Assembly (NCBI GenBank): GCA_024403365.1
Contig: JAKSRX010000006.1
Coordinates: 1 to 39,983, forward strand
DNA length: 39,983 bases
Reading direction: 5' to 3'
From: Acetatifactor sp.
GTDB lineage: Bacteria; Bacillota; Clostridia; Lachnospirales; Lachnospiraceae
In this document: positions 6,073 through 13,219 of the stretch, in pieces
Numbering within the stretch: position 1 is the first letter of the stretch
Layout of the letters: each line of letters opens with the position of its first letter
Program-made: the position numbers and the translations under genes
The notes under the pieces: model-generated
Told to the model about the DNA's origin: nothing
The model's input: the letters and a program-made list of their open reading frames with translations, nothing else
The model's database searches: none

Positions 6073-8511
6073 ATGGAAAGATGGGCAAGAGCAAAATTTC
6101 AGCCTGTTCTCCCTCTGGGAAAGAACGGCACACGCATCACTGCAAGTGAGGAGCATATCACCCTTTCTAAGGACGCTGCAAAGGAAGGTATGGTTCTGTT
6201 AAAGAATGAGAACGGCGTGCTTCCTTTGGCAAAGGGGACCAAGGTGGCACTGTTCGGAAAGGCTACCATTGACTATGTAAAGGGCGGCGGCGGAAGCGGC
6301 GATGTTACCGTTGCTTACATCCGTAACCTCTATGAAGGATTCAAGCAGAAATCTGAGCATGTGACCGTGTTTGAGGAACTGGTTGATTTCTATAAAGAGA
6401 ATGTAAAGAAGCAGTATGAGGCTGGCAGAGAGCCCGGTATGACCGTGGAGCCTGCAGTTCCCGCAGATCTGCTTAAGAAGGCAGCAGCCTTTACCGATAC
6501 TGCGATCATCAGCATCTGCCGTTTCTCCGGCGAGGGTTGGGACCGCAAGAGTATCTATGATAAGAAGAAAGAAGAAGGCGCTGAGGTGGACATGATCGCC
6601 ATCGCAGGTCAGGATGAGATGGAAGAGAAGAAGGACATCTTCGAGGATGGCGACTTCTATCTGACTCATGCAGAGAAGGCTATGGTGGAGGCTGTTAAGG
6701 CAAACTTCGCCAAGGTCATCGTTGTGATGAACGTAGGCGGTATGGTAGATACCGACTGGTTTGCAAAGGATGATGCGATCTCTTCCGTGCTGATGGCATG
6801 GCAGGGCGGTATCGAGGGCGGCCTGGCAGCAGCTGAGCTGTTGATCGGTGAGGGCAACCCCAGCGGTAAGCTTTCCGATACCTTCGCTAAGAAACTGGAG
6901 GATTATCCTTCCACTTACAATTTCCATGAGTCTGATGATTATGTAGATTACACAGATGATATCTATGTAGGTTACCGTTATTTTGAGACCATTCCCGGCG
7001 CAGCCGAGAAGGTAAATTATCCCTTCGGATATGGTCTTTCCTATACCAAGTTCCTGCTTTCCGCTCCCGTGATCGAGAAGCGTGAGCATCATCTTCGCGT
7101 GATGATCGATGTTACCAACATCGGTGATGTAGCAGGTAAGGAAGTCGTTCAGGTATACTACAGCGCACCTCAGGGTAAGCTTGGCAAGCCTGCAAAGGAA
7201 CTGGTTGCGTTCAAGAAGACCGGACTACTGGCTCCCGGTGAGACCACTAAGCTGGTGATGAGATTCCAGGTGAAGGATATGGCTTCCTATGATGACCTGG
7301 GTAAGGTCTGCAAGTCTGCTTACGTTCTTGAGAAGGGCGAGTATCACTTCTATGTTGGTACCTCCGTAAGAGACGTGATCGAAGATAACTTTGTCATGGT
7401 GCTTCCCGAGGATGTTGTGACCGAGCAGCTTTCTCCCAAGATGGTACCTACCAGCCTGAAGAAGCGTATGCTTGCCGACGGTTCCTTCGAGGAATTGCCT
7501 CAGCTGCCTCACGTTGACACTGATGCAAGCATCTTCCCCAGCAAGCTTTCCGCTAAGGAAGCAGACGGTATGACTCCCGTTGCAAGACGCAGAGAGTCCT
7601 TCAAACTTTGGGGCGTTGTAGATAATACACCCAAGCTTATCGATGTTGCAGAAGGCAGAATGAGCCTGGATGACTTTGTGGCTGCGATCCCCGACAATCT
7701 GTTGGCAGAGCTTTTGGGCGGACAGCCTAACACCGGTGTTGCCAACACCTTTGGTTACGGTAATATTCCCGAGTACGGAATTCCCAATATTATGACTGCT
7801 GACGGCCCTGCAGGTCTGCGTATCGCTCGCTGCTGCGGCGTATGCACCACTGCATTCCCCTGTGCGACCATGCTGGCTTGTACCTGGGATCCCGCAGTTG
7901 TTGAGAAGGTGGGAACTGCCGGCGGTATGGAAGTTAAGGAGAACAATATCGGCGCATGGCTGACTCCCGCACTGAACATCCATAGAAGTCCTCTTTGCGG
8001 AAGAAACTTCGAGTACTATTCCGAGGATCCTTTCCTGGTAGGTAAGATGGCAGGCGCTATGGTCACCGGTATTCAGAAGGCAGGCGTTGCTGCAACTCCC
8101 AAGCATTTCGCTTTGAACAATAAGGAGACCAATCGTCGTGAGAGCGATTCCAGAGCATCCGAGAGAGCGATCCGTGAGATATACCTGAAGGGCTTTGAGA
8201 TCATCGTGAAAGAGTGCGATCCCTGGAGCATCATGTCCTCTTACAACATCATCAACGGCGTGAGAGCAAGTGAGAACCATGATATGCTGGAAGATATCCT
8301 TCGCGGTGAGTGGGGCTTCAAGGGTATGGTGACTACTGACTGGTGGACCTGCGGTGAGCACTACAAGGAAGCAAAGGCAGGTAACGATATGAAGATGGGC
8401 TGCGGCTTCCCCGAGAGATTGATTGAGGCTATGAAGCAGGGTGCTATCACCCGCGCGGAGATGGAGATCTGTGCAAAGAGGATCCTTGGTCTGATCCTGA
8501 AGATCGATTAA
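6073..8511 (+). CDS. Glycoside hydrolase family 3 beta-glucosidase, circularly permuted
   Basis: This 812-residue GH3 protein has its domains in swapped order. The alpha/beta sandwich normally at the C-terminus comes first (about 20-290, with DAAKEGMVLLKNENGVLPL and GNPSGKLSDTF). The fibronectin-III-like domain follows (about 310-430, VTNIGDVAGKEVVQVYY). The TIM-barrel catalytic domain comes last (about 535-812), with GPAGLRIA, GRNFEYYSEDPFLVG, KHFALNN (K677, H678) and the nucleophile motif TTDWW (D756). No signal peptide is present, so it acts inside the cell, probably splitting cellobiose or other beta-glucosides. Permuted GH3 enzymes are known from Butyrivibrio and Ruminococcus. It is monocistronic between its own promoter and terminator; the ribosome site is AAAGGAAGG. 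Confidence 0.93.
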   Translation: MERWARAKFQPVLPLGKNGTRITASEEHITLSKDAAKEGMVLLKNENGVLPLAKGTKVALFGKATIDYVKGGGGSGDVTVAYIRNLYEGFKQKSEHVTVFEELVDFYKENVKKQYEAGREPGMTVEPAVPADLLKKAAAFTDTAIISICRFSGEGWDRKSIYDKKKEEGAEVDMIAIAGQDEMEEKKDIFEDGDFYLTHAEKAMVEAVKANFAKVIVVMNVGGMVDTDWFAKDDAISSVLMAWQGGIEGGLAAAELLIGEGNPSGKLSDTFAKKLEDYPSTYNFHESDDYVDYTDDIYVGYRYFETIPGAAEKVNYPFGYGLSYTKFLLSAPVIEKREHHLRVMIDVTNIGDVAGKEVVQVYYSAPQGKLGKPAKELVAFKKTGLLAPGETTKLVMRFQVKDMASYDDLGKVCKSAYVLEKGEYHFYVGTSVRDVIEDNFVMVLPEDVVTEQLSPKMVPTSLKKRMLADGSFEELPQLPHVDTDASIFPSKLSAKEADGMTPVARRRESFKLWGVVDNTPKLIDVAEGRMSLDDFVAAIPDNLLAELLGGQPNTGVANTFGYGNIPEYGIPNIMTADGPAGLRIARCCGVCTTAFPCATMLACTWDPAVVEKVGTAGGMEVKENNIGAWLTPALNIHRSPLCGRNFEYYSEDPFLVGKMAGAMVTGIQKAGVAATPKHFALNNKETNRRESDSRASERAIREIYLKGFEIIVKECDPWSIMSSYNIINGVRASENHDMLEDILRGEWGFKGMVTTDWWTCGEHYKEAKAGNDMKMGCGFPERLIEAMKQGAITRAEMEICAKRILGLILKID

Positions 8512-8528
8512 TTGAAATGAAATTCTTG

Positions 8529-8560
8529 ACCACCCGGATGTAACGTCCGGGTGGTTTTTG
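8529..8560 (+). terminator. Terminator after GH3 gene
   Basis: Perfect 10-bp stem ACCACCCGGA (8529-8538) with TCCGGGTGGT (8546-8555), then TTTTGTTT. Confidence 0.93.
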
Positions 8561-8592
8561 TTTAAATGATGGACCGAATACAATAAACTTGC

Positions 8593-8621
8593 TTGAATGA
8601 ATCTGATGACCGTGATACAAT
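8593..8621 (+). promoter_or_regulatory. Promoter of the kinase operon
   Basis: TTGAAT (8593-8598), 17 bases, TACAAT (8616-8621), about 40 bases ahead of the kinase start. Confidence 0.6.
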
Positions 8622-8662
8622 CCCGAAAAAAGCCTGTGGTTTTGATGGTATGAGGAGGTGAT

Positions 8663-10177
8663 ATGGTGCTTGAGATAACAGAGGAAATAGAAGTGCTGTC
8701 GAAAAAAGAAACATCGACGGTCAGTATCGTTATGGATGCAGGGAAAAAACTTTTTATCAAGAAGGAATTTCAGGACAGCTATATCGCCGATATTTATGAG
8801 AGAATTCAAGAGCTTCCGTCCGATTATTTCCCGAAGGTCGTGGAAATTCAGAGAGAAGGGAAATCGATCACCGTTTTCGAAGAATATTTGGAAGGACAAC
8901 CGCTTTCCGATAAACTGGAAAACACAATTTCCGGCGAGGAAGCTTATGGCATTGTGGAGCAGCTATTAATGGCCATACAGTGTCTGCACAGCCTGAATCC
9001 GCCTATCATTCACAGAGATATTAAGCCGGAAAACATTCTGATTACCGGGATGGGCAGTGTAAAACTGCTGGATTTTGACGCGGCGAGAATTTTTTCCGAA
9101 TCTGAAAAAGAGAAAGATACCAGACTGCTTGGGACCAGAGGATATGCGGCCCCGGAGCAGTTCGGATTTGCCCAGACAGATGTCAGAAGTGACATTTATT
9201 CCGCGGGTGTGGTCTGCAAGATGGTGGTGGAAAAAAGTGATCTTTCCAAGGATAAGAAGATGCAGCTGGCAGCAGTTCTGGATAAGGCGACTATGTTTGA
9301 TCCGGAGAGACGGTATGTTTCGGCGGAAGAGTTTCTTCGGGAATTGCAGAAAACAGGAAGAAAGTGCAGGAATCTGAAGTTGTCGGTACTGATCCCTGTA
9401 ATTGTTTTACTGATTCTTGCAGGTATCTATCTTTACAAAGACAGTGCCGGGGAACAGGTTGAATCGAGTGTGCAGGAAGCGGCAGAGAATATCAGCGAAG
9501 GGTTTTTCCCGGATGGATATGAATTTGTGTATCTTTCAGAGTATGATCATATTCCGGCGGCAGAGAATAAACCGGCATATTACGACGAAGAAAAAAGGAT
9601 ACCGTTCTATCGGTATTTCCAGGGTGCACCCCAAGCATTTCTGTATTTTGCGCCTTCTTTGGATGGAACCTCCGTTGTCGATATTTCAGTGAACAGATAT
9701 TCAAAAAACGGCGGCAAAATAGTGGAAAAACTCCGCGTTCTGCGCGACAGATACTATACCGTGGAGAACAGCTGCCTGTGGTTGGACAGCGAGTTCCTGC
9801 AGGGGCTGCAGCCGGGATTATATGGCCTGACGGTGGAGCTTGACAATGAGGCGCAGATAACGATTATGATGGAGATTTATGGCGCAGACGAAAGCCCGGA
9901 TGCCTACTGCTGTCTGGAGACAGACACTCTGTACTATTCGAAGAGCCGGAAAAATGATGTGCTGTTTGAGATATTGACTTCAGGGGCAGAGTCTTTTACA
10001 GTATATTGTAATGGTGAGGCAGTGCCTACGGAATATCTTTTCCGGAACCGGGAAAAGCGAGTGTTTACAATCGCGGCGGAATACTTAGATGCGTATACCG
10101 AAACAGACAGGATAGATATTCTTGTGGAAACAAATGATGCGAAGACGGCAAAAGGGGAGATTCTCATTTTGCCGTAG
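8663..10177 (+). CDS. Membrane-anchored Ser/Thr protein kinase with novel outside domain
   Basis: This 504-residue protein has a cytoplasmic Hanks-type kinase domain (about 1-230). Motifs seen are the catalytic loop HRDIKPEN (H117, D119, K121, N124), the metal motif DFD (D137-D139) in place of DFG, and the activation segment GTRGYAAPEQ. The glycine-rich ATP loop is not recognisable, though IKK near residue 30 could provide the ATP lysine. A single membrane segment (about 240-259) leads to an extracytoplasmic part of about 245 residues with no PASTA repeats and no family I recognise. AGGAGGTGAT gives a strong start. It is the first gene of a tight three-gene unit with an HTH-like protein (11 nt gap) and a lipoprotein, suggesting envelope sensing. 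Confidence 0.87.
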   Translation: MVLEITEEIEVLSKKETSTVSIVMDAGKKLFIKKEFQDSYIADIYERIQELPSDYFPKVVEIQREGKSITVFEEYLEGQPLSDKLENTISGEEAYGIVEQLLMAIQCLHSLNPPIIHRDIKPENILITGMGSVKLLDFDAARIFSESEKEKDTRLLGTRGYAAPEQFGFAQTDVRSDIYSAGVVCKMVVEKSDLSKDKKMQLAAVLDKATMFDPERRYVSAEEFLRELQKTGRKCRNLKLSVLIPVIVLLILAGIYLYKDSAGEQVESSVQEAAENISEGFFPDGYEFVYLSEYDHIPAAENKPAYYDEEKRIPFYRYFQGAPQAFLYFAPSLDGTSVVDISVNRYSKNGGKIVEKLRVLRDRYYTVENSCLWLDSEFLQGLQPGLYGLTVELDNEAQITIMMEIYGADESPDAYCCLETDTLYYSKSRKNDVLFEILTSGAESFTVYCNGEAVPTEYLFRNREKRVFTIAAEYLDAYTETDRIDILVETNDAKTAKGEILILP

Positions 10178-10188
10178 TGAGGACATGT

Positions 10189-10617
10189 ATGAGTAAAACA
10201 ACGGAAGAACTGATGAATGAGATACGTGATGAGGAATCCATCGAGAAGTACCTGAGTGAAAATGCGGGCGAACTCAGGACGCTCTCTTTGTCCGAATATC
10301 TGAATTCCATGCTGGAAAAGTATCATGTGAAAAAAGCGGACCTGTTCAGAAAGGCCGGACTTGTGGGAAGTAATTACGGATATGAACTGTTCCAAAATGA
10401 CAAAAAGATTCCGTCCCGCGATATTCTGCTGAGCATCTGTGTGGCATTCCCTATGAGCATTGATGAAGCCCAGTATGCACTCAGATGCGGCGGGCACTCT
10501 GTGCTGTATGCCAGAGATGAGAGAGATGCATACATTCTGTACGGCCTGAAAAAGAAGTTGGGCGTAGACAGTGTGAATGAACTTCTGACAGAAAACGGAC
10601 TGAAAGGACTGGCGTAG
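10189..10617 (+). CDS. Small HTH-like protein, possible kinase partner
   Basis: The 142-residue protein has an acidic N-terminal helix region, then a segment (about 33-80) resembling an XRE-type helix-turn-helix: LSEYLNSMLEKYHVKKADLF, KAGL, NYGYELFQNDKKIPSRDILL. The C-terminal 50 residues (ARDERDAYILYGLKKKLGVD) are helical. It is probably a DNA-binding regulator or adaptor, but no family is assigned with certainty. The ATG at 10189 is chosen because GTGAGGA just upstream serves as ribosome site; a GTG at 10177 overlaps the kinase stop. The 11-nt gap to the kinase and 7-nt gap to the lipoprotein indicate one transcript, so it may be a substrate of that kinase (inference). Confidence 0.72.
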   Translation: MSKTTEELMNEIRDEESIEKYLSENAGELRTLSLSEYLNSMLEKYHVKKADLFRKAGLVGSNYGYELFQNDKKIPSRDILLSICVAFPMSIDEAQYALRCGGHSVLYARDERDAYILYGLKKKLGVDSVNELLTENGLKGLA

Positions 10618-10624
10618 GAAAGAT

Positions 10625-11818
10625 ATGAAAAAAATAATCCTGGTTTGCTCTGTCTGCACACTGCTTCTTGCAGGATGCGGAAACGGAGCCGGTGTCGATG
10701 CGACAACCGATATTGCAATTGAATCAACAGAAGAGACGATGTCTTCCGAAGCAGTATTGCAGGAATCTGCACCTGCCGAGGGAAGCAGCGGTAAAACGGT
10801 CTCAAACGGCGTGGTAAATACAAAATCTGCATTTGACACATCCTTCCGAAAAATCGTGGGAGAAGAGAAGGATGTTCTCTATCTCGGACATCCCAGAAAA
10901 TTGACGGCTGAAGAGAAGGAACTGGAGTGGAGTTCTTCGGACGAAACCATTGCTTCGGTAGAAGCAGGAGCCATAAAGGGATGGCGGGAAGGACTGGTTA
11001 CCGTTACCGGAAGTAAAGATGGTGAAGTTAAGGAAACTTATGAGTTTGCGGTGACGACATTCAATGACGGAAAGCAGGCGGATGTCACCTATGAATATGG
11101 CCGCGGCGGTTTCATTCCGGATAAGGATTATGTATTTCGTGCAAATCTCGATCCCCAGTATATTCAGACACATATCAACACGATTCAGGACAGCCTGTAT
11201 TATCTGCAGGACAGCGAATTCGAGTATATAGATGATTTCCTGATGGCCCCCGATACAGACTGGTTCTGGGACAGAAGCGGTGAAATGATTGTAAGCCTTG
11301 GGGGCGGAGGCGTAGACGGTATCGCTAACGCAGCGGCATATCTACTGATGGATGACTTTGAAGATGCAGGATACATTGCGGTATTTGGCAAAAACGGAAA
11401 ACGATACAATTGGTTTTACGAAGACGGTACCTATTATGTAATCAGTTATTCGCCGCTTTTGGTTGATATTATCAAAGGAAACTATGACGGTGTGTACGAG
11501 GCGGCAAAGTTTAGTACTGCCGAGGAGGTCAGGGATTATATCATTGAACTGAATTACACGAACGATGTATGCGCAATCATAATGTTTTCCCATAAGGGCA
11601 ACTCTTTCATAGTACCTTTCGCCTGGAGTTATGTGCACGACAGCGATCTGATGTACGCGGACAAGGTAGAGATCAAGGTGCAGGATACTGTCTTAGAAGA
11701 TGCACTGTTCACTTACTTAAATCCCGATTTCCACGCGCAATTTGTCGGAGTTCCGATCGATGAGCTTCCTGACTGTATTCCAAAATACGGAGATATTGAA
11801 TACTATCCATATGAATGA
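10625..11818 (+). CDS. Lipoprotein with bacterial Ig-like (BIG2) domain
   Basis: The 397-residue protein starts with a lipoprotein signal (KK, hydrophobic core, LLAG-C18), then a Ser/Thr/Glu-rich linker. A BIG2-type domain lies at about 95-145 (LEWSSSDETIASVE, GAIKGWREGLVTVTG). The remaining 250 residues are rich in Tyr and Asp (YLLMDDFEDAGYIAVFGKNG, FYEDGTYYVISY) and match no family I know. It is anchored to the outer face of the membrane after lipidation. Last gene of the kinase operon, so it could be a ligand-sensing partner of the kinase's outside domain. Followed directly by a terminator. Confidence 0.75.
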   Translation: MKKIILVCSVCTLLLAGCGNGAGVDATTDIAIESTEETMSSEAVLQESAPAEGSSGKTVSNGVVNTKSAFDTSFRKIVGEEKDVLYLGHPRKLTAEEKELEWSSSDETIASVEAGAIKGWREGLVTVTGSKDGEVKETYEFAVTTFNDGKQADVTYEYGRGGFIPDKDYVFRANLDPQYIQTHINTIQDSLYYLQDSEFEYIDDFLMAPDTDWFWDRSGEMIVSLGGGGVDGIANAAAYLLMDDFEDAGYIAVFGKNGKRYNWFYEDGTYYVISYSPLLVDIIKGNYDGVYEAAKFSTAEEVRDYIIELNYTNDVCAIIMFSHKGNSFIVPFAWSYVHDSDLMYADKVEIKVQDTVLEDALFTYLNPDFHAQFVGVPIDELPDCIPKYGDIEYYPYE

Positions 11819-11828
11819 TTTTTTCGAG

Positions 11829-11861
11829 AGCGATGAGATGATTATCTCATCGCTTTTTTAG
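11829..11861 (+). terminator. Terminator of the kinase operon
   Basis: Perfect 11-bp stem AGCGATGAGAT (11829-11839) with ATCTCATCGCT (11844-11854) around GATT, then TTTTTTA. Confidence 0.93.
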
Positions 11862-11934
11862 TTGTTTACGCTGACAGCATAAGACTTGAATGTCTGATTG
11901 TGAGATAATGAAAGACATAAAGGAGGCTTCTGTT

Positions 11935-12471
11935 ATGGACGATAAGATTAATCAATTGAATCAGAAATCTAAGGGAGAGCAATTGTTCATTTTGGTGGCT
12001 CTTTGCACTTTATTTTTTGGAATGATGATGATTTCCGGCTGCGGCGGCGGAAACTGTGTTACACCTAAATGTGCAATTGACTGTTCGGGACCTAAATATC
12101 TTGGATGCAGAGTTCCCGGCTGCGGCGCATTAACCAACTGCCTTGATTGTGCACTGATGCCTGAAGGGGTCGAGGCGTTCGCTTTTTCAGCGGAAGACAA
12201 ATATACAACTGCACAGATTGCTGCTTTAGGTGAGGTATACAACAGTAGTCATTGCAAGGGATGCAATTCAAAATCCCAAGGCTGTTATGTGGGATGTATC
12301 AAAACAGAGGCCATCAAAACAGAAGAAAAAGCATGTTATATCGGTGGAGCAAGTACAAAAATCGGTGGAGGATGCTTTGTGGGCCGTTACGGGTGCTTTC
12401 CTTCGTGCGCTTCGGCCAGCGAGATGGATCCGATTTTTGATATGGCCGTGGATGAGATGGGGTTGTATTAA
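11935..12471 (+). CDS. Cysteine-rich predicted lipoprotein, function unknown
   Basis: The 178-residue protein has a hydrophobic segment (17-35) ending in ISG-C36, a plausible lipobox, with an unusually long N-region. The exported part holds 16 cysteines including C36. Eight fall in 36-72 and eight in 107-158, separated by a Cys-free acidic linker. The spacing C-x6-C-x3-C occurs twice (C110/C117/C121 and C147/C154/C158), and C-x4-C-x3-C once (C41/C46/C50), so it looks like a repeated metal-binding or disulfide unit. The ATG at 11935 is supported by AAAGGAGG; an upstream ATG at 11890 lacks a site. Its stop is 2 nt from the Lgt-like start, so the two are translationally coupled. No family recognised. 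Confidence 0.78.
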   Translation: MDDKINQLNQKSKGEQLFILVALCTLFFGMMMISGCGGGNCVTPKCAIDCSGPKYLGCRVPGCGALTNCLDCALMPEGVEAFAFSAEDKYTTAQIAALGEVYNSSHCKGCNSKSQGCYVGCIKTEAIKTEEKACYIGGASTKIGGGCFVGRYGCFPSCASASEMDPIFDMAVDEMGLY

Positions 12472-12473
12472 TT

Positions 12474-13199
12474 ATGTATCCTTATATCATTATTGAACTG
12501 CCATCCTATGTGGTGATGGCATTTCTCGGTGGAGTTGCCGCTCTTTTTCTGGTTTATTCGCGTCTGACAAAATACGGGTTCCTGTTCACGGATTTCCTGA
12601 AAATATTTGCGGTGAGCATAGTCGGAGGAGTCGCGGGAAGCAAATTGCTTTTTGCAATCACAAGGATTCCCTGGCTGATACAGAACTTTTCCGTGATGAA
12701 TCTTTTGTGGTTGATTCCCGGAAGCGGCTTTGTTTTTTACGGCGGATTATTCGGTGTCCTTTCGGCAATCTACTTAGTCACGAGAAAAGATTTGGCCCTT
12801 CAGGAAAAGACATTTCAAATGATGGCGCCGGCAATACCGCTGTTTCATTGCTTTGGTCGTATCGGCTGTTTTATGGCAGGCTGCTGCTATGGCAAGGAAC
12901 TTGCGGAGCCGATTACTGTAGTGGGAATTCAGTTGGAACAGATACCTGTGCAATTGATTGAGGCTTTATATGAGTTTTTGCTCTTTTGGGTAATCAGCAT
13001 TATCAGCAGAAAAAAACCACGGATCAATTCGCTGAGGGTCTATTTGCTCAGCTACAGCTTATTTAGATTTGGTATTGAGTTTTTTAGAGGAGATGAAATC
13101 CGAGGAGTGTTCCTTGGATTATCCACCGCCCAGTGGATATCCATGGCCATCTGGATTTTCTACTTGGTGAAGAAGACAAGAAAAGCAAACTATAATTAA
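12474..13199 (+). CDS. Divergent prolipoprotein diacylglyceryl transferase (Lgt) family protein
   Basis: The 241-residue polytopic membrane protein has the Lgt layout: FVFYGGLFG (86-94), the signature GRIGCFMAGCCYGK (128-141) and RFGIEFFRGDE (198-208). Lgt attaches diacylglycerol from phosphatidylglycerol to the lipobox cysteine. Against E. coli Lgt, the arginines equivalent to R143 and R239 are kept (R129, R198). His103 is Tyr89 and Asn146 is Cys132, so this is the divergent paralogue class often seen in clostridia rather than a canonical enzyme. Coupling to the Cys-rich lipoprotein suggests that protein is its dedicated client; this is inference. A 20-nt gap leads to the next gene. Confidence 0.85.
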   Translation: MYPYIIIELPSYVVMAFLGGVAALFLVYSRLTKYGFLFTDFLKIFAVSIVGGVAGSKLLFAITRIPWLIQNFSVMNLLWLIPGSGFVFYGGLFGVLSAIYLVTRKDLALQEKTFQMMAPAIPLFHCFGRIGCFMAGCCYGKELAEPITVVGIQLEQIPVQLIEALYEFLLFWVISIISRKKPRINSLRVYLLSYSLFRFGIEFFRGDEIRGVFLGLSTAQWISMAIWIFYLVKKTRKANYN

Positions 13200-13219
13200 A
13201 ATACGAGGGAGAAAAGGGT

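Noticed and set aside
7225..8760. A 511-codon minus-strand frame opposite the GH3 gene
   Set aside because: It is the complement of a well-supported gene, without a ribosome site or family match; a codon-bias shadow.
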